DNA from: Lunularia cruciata
Taxonomy: Eukaryota > Streptophyta > Marchantiopsida > Lunulariales > Lunulariaceae
Assembly (NCBI GenBank): GCA_948567375.1
Contig: OX419757.1
Location: forward strand, 47,802,001-47,866,000
Length of the DNA: 64,000 nt
Reading direction: 5' to 3'
This document shows positions 56,867 to 64,000 of the stretch, piece by piece. The notes beneath the pieces were generated by a model that did not search any database, had not been told where the DNA came from, and worked only from the letters and a program-made list of their open reading frames with translations. A program made the position numbers and the translations under genes. Positions within the stretch are counted from its first letter, which is position 1. The number at the start of each line of letters is the position of its first letter.

Positions 56867-57539
56867 AGTGTCATTGCACTCTAGTTCTTAGGTTTGTCCT
56901 TCAGGATTCATCACTCCTAGACAAGTTAATCAATCTTTCATTCAGAGTGTAGACTAATACACATACACCGACTCATGAGTCTTGATGGTATAAACTTCAT
57001 ATTTTACTTGCAAAAGAAGGTTGCACCAAATGAACCTAATGAAAATCAAGCCTAAGCCTTTAATACATGTCCTACTTGGCCATATAAAGATCTAGTGGCT
57101 ACAATGCATAGAAACTTCCTAAGTACATCTATACTGCTCAATCTTGATCATAATTTATCCTAACCCTAAACTTAATGGTAGGTAGCTACAGATGTAATCA
57201 ACCAAGGGTCATCTACCTTGAACAGGCTAATACTACATACTGGTTAGTCTTAGTTACCTATTTACACATTAGGTACATCTAAATAATGCTTAAGGCTACA
57301 CAAAACAAAGTTATTGTTGGCATGTACAAACAAAGTCTTCTTGTTAGGTGATGAAAATAATCATGAACATCTTTGCAAGACAAGGCTCCCATTGTTATTG
57401 TCTGATAAGTGGGGCAAGTAGAACTTAGGTCAAACTCTTAGATCCTTAGCAAATACAAACAAGGTACACAAGCTCTTTTTGATAGCTCTCCATAATTTGT
57501 TTGAAGATGGATGGGTCTCCTTGAATTTGGTGTTTGTGT
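56867..57539. other. Intergenic DNA
   Basis: No supported gene or repeat seen, apart from the possible 3' end of the minus-strand coiled-coil remnant. Confidence 0.4.
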
Positions 57540-58640
57540 GGCTCTAGAGCTTTATAGACAATGATTTGAGTTGCTTGTTTGAGTACAACTTCCTCTCCAA
57601 TGCATCAATTTGAGTGCTTTGCCTTCATTCATTGGGAGGTTTTGTTGGCCATGTGTTCCAACTAACTTAGTAGTAGCTGCATGGTCATATGACCAATAGT
57701 GGTAAGGAGCCCAGATCATTTGTTGTCTAGAGTTGGTACTTTTGGCTCAACTCTTTGGTCATCTCTTGACAAATCTGATTATCTTGTTCCAACACCTTTT
57801 CTTATTGTTCTTTCAGGTTGGCAGATAGGTTGGAGTTGCAGAGGTCAATCAACTACTTCAAATGGTCATATTACTATTATTATTACTATATTGCAGAGGT
57901 CATATCAACTACTTCAAATGATCATGTCTTCATTACCTTGACTTCTACTTTGGTTTTTTCTAACTCTCTTTGTAGTATTGTAAGTTTGTCCTTCCAATTT
58001 TGTATTTCTTCCTCATAGTGAGTTTGTTGGTGGAAGACTTGCAAGCTATAATTCTCAGCCTCCTTCTTTAGTCCATAGATTAATTTGTCATACTCCTCTT
58101 GCCATTTAAGTTCCTCCCTTTAGTGAGTTTGTTGGTGGAAGACTTGCAAGCTATAATTGTCAACCTCCTTTTTTAGTCCATGGATTAATTTGTCATACTC
58201 CTCTTGCCATTTAAGTTCCTCCTCTTGGAACTCCTCGGGGCACTTCTTGCTTTCCTTAGCCTTTTTGTTTGTTTGAGTTTGGACCAAGTGATGCAAGTGG
58301 TGGATGAAGGTCTCTCATTCTTTAAGGTTTGGATCTGACTTTTAGTATATTGGTAGAAGCTCTTCCAATGCTTCCATTGCTAGCATCATCATGTGAATGG
58401 TGTATGTTACCATAAGCCAAGGCAAAGAATTGCCATCCTTGCCCAATTGTCTTTATAGGGCATTCTTTGTTTTAGGCATAAGATTCTTGTCATGCTTGAG
58501 ACAATTGCTTCCTTTGTTTTGCAAGCCAAGACAACTTCCTTGTTCTTGCATGCTTTGTTATTGTTGGTTGGGGGTGAGGCATTAGTGATAAGATCATCTC
58601 TATATGCTGATCCTTCACATCCTTTGGACAATAAGGTTTA
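57540..58640 (-). pseudogene. Coiled-coil protein remnant, not recognised (minus strand)
   Basis: On the minus strand the sequence reads KTKNAL, a stop, RQLGKDGNSLPWLMVTYTIH, MLAMEALEELLPIY, THHLHHLVQ-type words, then the heptad-rich QEEELKWQEEYDKLIHGLKK and DNYSLQVFHQQTH. That block occurs twice. Next come EEIQNWKDKLTILQRELEKT, then LEQDNQICQEMTKELSQKYQ and IDALERKLYSNKQLKSL. Stops are scattered. It looks like a long coiled-coil protein, perhaps a gag or accessory ORF of a transposon. No catalytic motif. Confidence 0.55.
58016..58237. repeat. Two tandem copies of about 111 bp in the coiled-coil remnant
   Basis: From tagtgagtttgttggtggaa at 58016 and again at about 58125. Both run through gacttgcaagctataatt and gattaatttgtcatactcct to ttaagttcctcc. 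Identity is above 90%. 111 bp is 37 codons, so the duplication would keep the frame of the minus-strand coiled coil. Confidence 0.8.
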
Positions 58641-58840
58641 TATCTTGCGTTTTATCAAACCTTAGCTTGATGTCTTCACCTTGCTTTCATTTGTGCCCTT
58701 GACAAAGTCTACCACCAAGTAAGTTTGTTTTGTTTGTATATGTTTTATTTCATAACAATATGCACCTTCCTTGTTAGAAACCAAAGTGAACAATGTGGCT
58801 ATGGTTGTGTAATACCAAGAGCTAGCCATGATCTAGACGT

Positions 58841-59140
58841 GAAATTTGGTTTGGTAATATCTAGAATGATGTTATACATGATGGTCAAAATAGATCAGAT
58901 AGAAGTATCACCAAAAGAGTACTTCTAATAGAGCAGAAACCAAAATAGACTTGAGAACCTTAGAACCAATAGCAAGACATATGATTTAAAGATGAAAATT
59001 GGTTTGGTAACATCTGGAAGGATGTTACACATGATGGACTAAACAGATCAGAAAGAGGTATCACCAAAAGAGGACTTTTACTAATAGAGTAGGAACCAAA
59101 ATATGCCTGAAATCTTTGAAGGCAATTTTGGAGGCCTAAA
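58841..59140 (+). repeat. U3 tandem duplication of about 153 bp in element G LTR
   Basis: gaaatttggtttggtaat at 58841 recurs as gaaaattggtttggtaac at 58994. The copies continue through gatgttacacatgatgg and gtatcaccaaaagag to caaaataxgcctgaxa. Identity is about 80%. Repeated U3 blocks often act as enhancers, but that is inference here. Confidence 0.75.
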
Positions 59141-59452
59141 CAGATGAATTAGGTCTCAAAAAAAGTGCAAGTTTCACCCCCCCAACAAAGGAGAGGCTGG
59201 ACTTTCCTCCCTCTTGGTTTGTCTCATCAAGAGCTTTCCAACAATACCTTACTCATGTGATTCTGAGACTCCTACAGGAAGATTCCCTAAAAGATTCCCT
59301 TTGGTCAAAGCTTGTTTGACCAACCAAATAGGACCTAGACTGACATGTCATCCATCCAAGTAAGTAATCCAAGGGTGGAGCTTGCTGACATGTCACCTAT
59401 CTGTGTGCTTAAACCTATGGTTGAGCTTCCTTGGAGGAGATCCTCTTTGTCT

Positions 59453-59460
59453 ATATAATA
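59453..59460 (+). promoter_or_regulatory. TATA box of element G LTR
   Basis: tatataataaag about 90 bp before the LTR end. The cap site would be near 59485, giving a short R-U5 of about 60 bp. Confidence 0.55.
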
Positions 59461-59544
59461 AAGAGAAGGTGCTCCTTTTGGGCACCAAATGTTGAGTTTG
59501 TCATTTGTGTTTCTCTCTCTTCTCTTGTCCTCAGAATATTACAA

Positions 59545-59557
59545 TGGTATCAGAGTA
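59545..59557 (+). other. Primer binding site, initiator tRNA-Met
   Basis: tggtatcagagta, one base after the LTR end, complements the 3' end of plant initiator tRNA-Met. The T after CAGAG, where C is usual, is a single transition. Confidence 0.9.
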
Positions 59558-60147
59558 AGTGTCTCAGTCCAAGAGAGTGGATCAATTCTCTTGGAAGAGC
59601 ACAAACTCCTAAAATTGAGTAATTTGAGGTGGAGAACATAGAGTAATTGCTAGACTTAGGAAGGACTTTAGAGAGCGGATAGGTTGAATGCACCGAGAGG
59701 ACAATTTCCCACACCTAGCTTTCTATTCCCAAATCCATTCCACATCAAGGTTATGTACATCCAGCATGAGCAAATGAGGGTATTGCTAGTTTATCACTTT
59801 GGTGCAAAATTCATGGATAGGGTGATGAACTCACCAAACCCGATGATTCTACCTATGGTGATATATGACAGAGAGTGGGATTTGACAATCTACATTCTAC
59901 TATGATGATATGGATGTGAATGTCCCAAATCCTCTCCCTTTCAACACTCAAGTAGAAATCCATTATGTAGTGAGACCGAAAGTGATGTTTAAAGATTTTG
60001 TGGTTAGAAAATTTTGACAAGGAGTATTATCAACGAGTGATAGCTTCTGAGGTCCCAATGGCAGTTCCGATAGTTTGTTCCCCTTCTAGAGTGATCGTAT
60101 TGACTTTATATTGAAGTAGACATTAAAAATTGAGTTTTGCAAGAACC

Positions 60148-61240
60148 ATGGATCCACAATTGCAAGAGTTGTTGCAAGGAATGCAAGGGATGTTGAATGA
60201 ATTTTGAGAGATTAAGATGACCATAGAGACATTACAAAGTCAAGTGCAGATCCTCAGGAATGATCAAGCCATGCAAGAAGAAGAGCCATCTCAAAACCTA
60301 GTACTTGCAACCTGAAGTACTTAGAGAGGCACTTATGCCTACAAACCCTATCAACAATGAAGCCACATTGCCACTCCGGATGAAGAAGACCTGCAACATT
60401 GAGCCTTACAAGGGGCAGCATATGATGGGAGTAATGGAAAATTGGATCTTGAGAATGAATCAATATTTCTGATTGTTCTCAATAGAGATCACGGAGCATG
60501 TTGCAGACGTGTTTTCATGTGGGTACTTGACCGATAAAGCCCTCACATGGTATGATGCTTGGGAATGATCCATGTTGGCAGAAAGAAGGGAGGTCACGTG
60601 GACATCAATGCAAGAAGGATTGTTGAAGAATTTCCAATCGGTGGATTTTGTGCAGATGGCTCAAACCCAACTTTGGAGATTGAGACAAAAGAACACCATA
60701 CAAGAGTATGTGGAGGCATTTTTGGATCTACAAGTTGCAATAGCCGACATGAGTCCAGTAGAGGCTCTTAAAAATTTCAAATGAGGGTTAAAGGAGCGGA
60801 TTCACCAAGAAGTCATGGTACAAAATCCTCGTACGGTATTTGAAGCCATTGCTTGTGCACATAGAATAGCAAGAGCATTGGGTGGAGGTGAAGGAGTAGT
60901 TCCACCTCAACATTATTGGGCAAAAATGCCACACATGGGTGGACCCGTACCAATGGAATTGGGCAACCTTTGATTTTGAAATTGAGGAGCACGACCGCTT
61001 CAAGGGGAGCATGGACGGGTAGAAGAACAAAGAGATGGAGTCCCACAACAAGAGTGGAACTCAAGGAGAACAATACCATTGTTACAATTGTGGCCTTATT
61101 GGGCACATATCTACCAATTGTTGCACTTGTTTCCCTAGAGGCCCTCAACCTTCATACAGGCAATCTTTGAACAACATGGAGAGGTGCATTAAAGAGGAGG
61201 AGGTGGAAAACACTTTGGAAAACAAAGATTGCGAGTAAAT
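60148..61240 (+). pseudogene. gag: Element G gag
   Basis: ATG at 60148 (MDPQLQELLQGMQGMLNEF) is followed by a stop and a coiled stretch. The capsid part is open at 60572-60784: WTSMQEGLLKNFQSVDFVQM, TIQEYVEAFLDLQVAIADMS, a stop, then ERIHQEVMVQNPRTVFEAIA. Near 60970 it shifts frame into YHCYNCGLIGHISTNC (about 61077-61124), an intact CX2CX4HX4C zinc knuckle that binds RNA. Order and spacing are normal for gag. Confidence 0.88.
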
Positions 61241-61342
61241 GTACCTCACGGCCTTACTGGCTCAATAAGGAAGAAGAGAAGCAAGGGAAGGAAGAAGACT
61301 AATGTGCAAAGATCTTGAAAGGAAACCTCACAAGTAATTGTC

Positions 61343-61705
61343 ATGAATGGAGCCCGAGAAGGCAATCAAGTGAGAGTATTAATCAATCTGGGAGCAACAA
61401 AGAATTTTTTATCTTGCTCTGTTGCAATAAGATTGGGAATGGATCTAGAGAGAGATGGGAGTGAAGAAGTAGAGTTGCCTAATAGGCAAACAAAGAGGAT
61501 TGAATCATTACCTAGATGGGTCACACTCTCTGTAGGAGAATATCGAGAAGCAATTGAATGGCAAGTGATACAATTAGCTCATTATGATGCAATCTTAGGC
61601 ATGCCATTGATGGAGCATTACAACCCTATGGTAGATTGGAGGAAGAAAGTAGTGAGAACCCACCAATGGTCAATTATTGGGGTTAAAGAAAAATCACCTA
61701 GGTAG
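61343..61705 (+). pseudogene. Element G aspartic protease with lost catalytic Asp
   Basis: A 120-codon open frame: VRVLINLGATKNFLS is the active-site region. The usual DSGAT is NLGAT, so the catalytic Asp has become Asn (a G-to-A change). Then come EVELPNRQTKRIESLP and YDAILGMPLMEHYNPMVDW. The fold is recognisable, the enzyme would be dead. Confidence 0.88.
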
Positions 61706-61805
61706 GATCTTCCTCTATATGTCATAGGGATGGCAATTGTCTATAAGACCGATAGATGTTTCATGGGTCTAATAAGAGAAGTCCAGAGTGCACAACTCGA
61801 TGGAT

Positions 61806-62725
61806 AAATTCTTGAGAAATTGAAGGCTATGGTGGATGAATTTCAAGATGTCTTTCCCAATGATCTACCCTCAAGATTACCACCAAAAAGGAGAGTAGAT
61901 CATAAAATTGAGACACTCCCGAGGAAGACACCTCCTTGTAAGGTCCCATATCGCTTATCACCTCATGAGTTGGAGGAATATAAGACTCAAATTGAGGAGA
62001 TGCTGCCAAAGGGGTTCATCCCACCTAGCATATCACCATATGGGGCTCCTATCTTGTTTGTGAAGAAGAAGGATGGTACAATGCACATGTTCATTGACTA
62101 TCGAGGTCTCAATCAACAAACAGTGAAGAACAAATACCCCTTATCTTGCATGGATGACCTGTTTGATCAACTCCATGGAGCAAGATACTTCACCAAATTG
62201 GACTTGCGGAGTGGTTACAATCAAATCCAAATTGTAGAGGAGGATGTGTACAAAACTACCTTTTGAACCAAGTATGGCCACTTTGAGTATCTTGTGATGC
62301 TTTTTGGCCTCACCAATGCACTTGCCACTTTCATGAGTCTAATTAATGACATATTTTGTCCATACTTGGATAAGTCTATTATTATCTTCTTGGATGATAT
62401 CTTAGTATATAGTAGCATGATGACGGAACACAAACAACATCTACAAGAGGTCCTCTAGATTTTAAGACAGAATCGATTGTATGCCAAAATCTCAAAGTGC
62501 AAGTTTGGCAAGTTTGAAGTAGACTACTTGGGGCATAGAGTAAGTGCAGAGAGCATTCAAGTATTGACGGATAAAATAGAGGTCATTAAAAAATGGAGTG
62601 ACCTAGAAGATCAGACTCAACTCAAGAGCTTCTTGGGGTTGACGGGATTCTTTCGTAGATTTGTCAAGGACTTCTCCAAGGTTGCACAACCTTTAACGGC
62701 ACGACTTGGCAAGGGGAAGAAGTAA
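61806..62725 (+). pseudogene. pol: Element G reverse transcriptase
   Basis: Lead-in [17 protein letters not shown], then [51 protein letters not shown], a stop at 62264, [10 protein letters not shown], and the catalytic box [11 protein letters not shown] (about 62383-62415). A stop at 62456 follows, then the thumb and connection: AKISKCKFGKFEVDYLGHR, LKSFLGLTGFFRRFVKDFSK. All in one frame. Both catalytic Asp are kept. Confidence 0.93.
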
Positions 62726-63180
62726 AACATGAGGAACCACACAAGAGTTGGCCTTTCAAGAATTGAAAGCCGCCTTGCTACATGCACCAATCTTGAACTG
62801 ATATGACCCAAAACGTCCAATCAAGTTGGCTACAGATGCATTAGGCATAGCAATAAGAGCAGTCCTACAATAAGAGTGGCGTGACGGATGGCATCCAATT
62901 GCATATTTCTCTCAAAAGTTGTTACCAGTAGAGCATAACTACCATCTCATAGATAAAAAAGAGTTGGCCATCGTTCTAGCCACCAAGCATTGGAAGCACT
63001 ATCTGGGCGAGAAGGCATTTGTAGTAGAGGCAGACCACAAACCTCTAGTCTACCTCGAGACGTAGAAGGATCTATCTTGTAGTTAGATCCGATGGGCAAA
63101 GTGGCGACAACACTTCAACATGATAATCACCTACATGGAAGGTAAGAAGCGACTTGCAGATGCATTCACCCGCATGCCAA
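62726..63180 (+). pseudogene. pol: Element G RNase H
   Basis: Reads KLATDALGIAIRAVLQ with the catalytic Asp, a stop at 62870, HPIAYFSQKLLPVEHNYH, KKELAIVLATKHWKHYLGE, AFVVEADHKPLVYLET, two stops, then IITYMEGKKRLADAFTRMP. A one-base change near 62725 shifts it from the RT frame. Confidence 0.88.
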
Positions 63181-64000
63181 TGGCAAACAACTTGGTGGCA
63201 GAGGTTAAGATTAACCCTAAATTTAGGCCAGAGATCTTGGCTGCTACAAAAACTGATCCACAGATTGTAGAAGCACAATCATCCAAAGGCATCACTAGCA
63301 CACGAGGACTCACCTTTCATGATGGTAGATTTTGGATCCCAAATGTTCTAAAATTATGCACCACCATTCTAGCGGAATGTCATGATTTGGCCATTGCAGG
63401 TCATGTTGGAGTAGACAAGACCTTGGATGCAATCCAACGCCATTATTATTGGCCTAAGATGAGAAACAACATGATGGACTACGTGTGCAGCTGCTTACTT
63501 TGCAATAGAACAAAGCTTCTAATCAAGCTCTTGCAAGGCTCCTTCAACCTCTCCCCACGCCTACCCAACATTGGGAACAAGTGAGTATGGATCTCGTCTA
63601 TGAATTACCAAATACCACCTCAAGGTATGACTCCATGGTGATCTTTGTGGACTGGCTCAGCAAAATGATTCATGTACGCCCTTACCACCAAGGATGTGAC
63701 CGCTCCACAACTAGCTCAAGTATACTTAGATGCAGTCTTCTCTCACCATGGCTTGTCTAGAGTACTTATCACTGATAGAGGCACTCGATTCACCAGTTTT
63801 TTTAGCAAACACCCTTTGGTTTCTTCAAAACCAAGTTGGCTATGTCCACAACTTACCACCCACAAACAGATGGCCAAACATAGCGGGCTAATTGCACAAT
63901 TGAAGACATGTTACGCGACTTCACCTTAGAAGAGCAAGAGAGGTGGGACACCCTACTCCCATTGGTGGAATTTGCTAACAACATTCAGTGAATGCATCCA
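63181..64000 (+). pseudogene. pol: Element G integrase, 3' end beyond window
   Basis: Zinc domain: CHDLAIAGHVGVDKTLDAIQ, HYYWPKMRNNMMDYV and CSCLLCNRTK (63380-63520), an HHCC pattern. The core starts VSMDLVYELPN (first Asp) and continues VIFVDWLSKMIHV. It shifts frame near 63670 to ALTTKDVTAPQLAQVYLDAV and GLSRVLITDRGTRFTSFF (second Asp), then shifts again near 63835 (MSTTYHPQTDGQT-like words). The window ends before the C-terminal domain. Confidence 0.9.

Larger units (their letters stand above)
58808..59543 (+). repeat. Element G 5' LTR
   Basis: The end is fixed by the primer site at 59545. The start is my choice: TGTAATACC at 58808 pairs with GAATATTACA at 59543 as a 7-bp inverted terminal repeat (TGTAATA/TATTACA), giving 736 bp. 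A TATA box at 59453-59460 and AATAAA at 59457-59462 fit the promoter and 3'-processing positions. U3 holds a tandem duplication. Confidence 0.75.
58808..64000 (+). mobile_element. Element G: Ty3/gypsy chromovirus-like element, 3' end outside window
   Basis: 5' LTR (58808-59543), initiator-Met primer site, gag with zinc knuckle, protease, RT, RNase H and integrase up to the window end. The pol sequence resembles element A more than families 1 and 2 (FLDDILVYS box, GHVGVDKTL zinc domain), which suggests a chromovirus. The chromodomain would lie beyond 64000. Stops and frameshifts make it inactive. Confidence 0.9.

Overview
The window is repeat-dominated plant nuclear DNA. Nearly all of it is decayed Ty3/gypsy LTR retrotransposon sequence, with recognisable gag, aspartic protease, reverse transcriptase (RT), RNase H, integrase and one chromodomain. 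The deep nesting, the number of solo LTRs and the many C-to-T type stop codons suggest a large, heavily methylated seed-plant genome. A gymnosperm is my best guess, but nothing seen here proves it. I found no intact host gene, tRNA, rRNA or CRISPR array.

Layout. 1-4796: element A, a plus-strand chromovirus from gag to chromodomain, with a truncated 3' LTR. 4797-41532: a nest of three plus-strand elements of one family (family 1: B, C and F). Each inner element's 3' LTR ends exactly against interrupted coding sequence of the next (B in the RT of C, C in the late gag/protease of F). One deletion at about 4797 appears to have removed all their left halves. A minus-strand Athila-like element D (14771-22604) lies in the 3' LTR of C. 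A second one, E (23098-35394), splits the protease of F. D and E themselves carry further solo or truncated LTRs. 41533-52185: anonymous DNA with a family-1B solo LTR (41931-48070), split by a 5.1-kb family-1 solo LTR (42085-47200), then another family-1 solo LTR (48410-52180). 52186-58807: the only stretch without a full retroelement. It holds short coding remnants on the minus strand, tandem repeats and two 400-bp fold-back elements. 58808-64000: element G, a plus-strand gypsy element with 5' LTR, initiator-Met primer site, gag, protease, RT, RNase H and the start of integrase, running off the window.

The most interesting system is the family-1 LTR. It is 2.8-5.1 kb long and is bounded by TG...CA ends. 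It sits directly after a polypurine tract in B and C, and occurs as solo copies with 5-bp target duplications (CAAGG, ACCTC, and TACCT/CACCT). Inside the LTR is a long sense-strand reading frame of about 855 codons in the best copy. It encodes a conserved N-terminal domain, an acidic middle and a long coiled coil. A TATA box lies just upstream, so the frame probably occupies the R/U5 part of the LTR and would be the first cistron of the genomic RNA. Protein-coding LTRs of this size are unusual. A shorter LTR variant (family 1B) shares the 3' part but has a different 5' part and lacks most of the frame.
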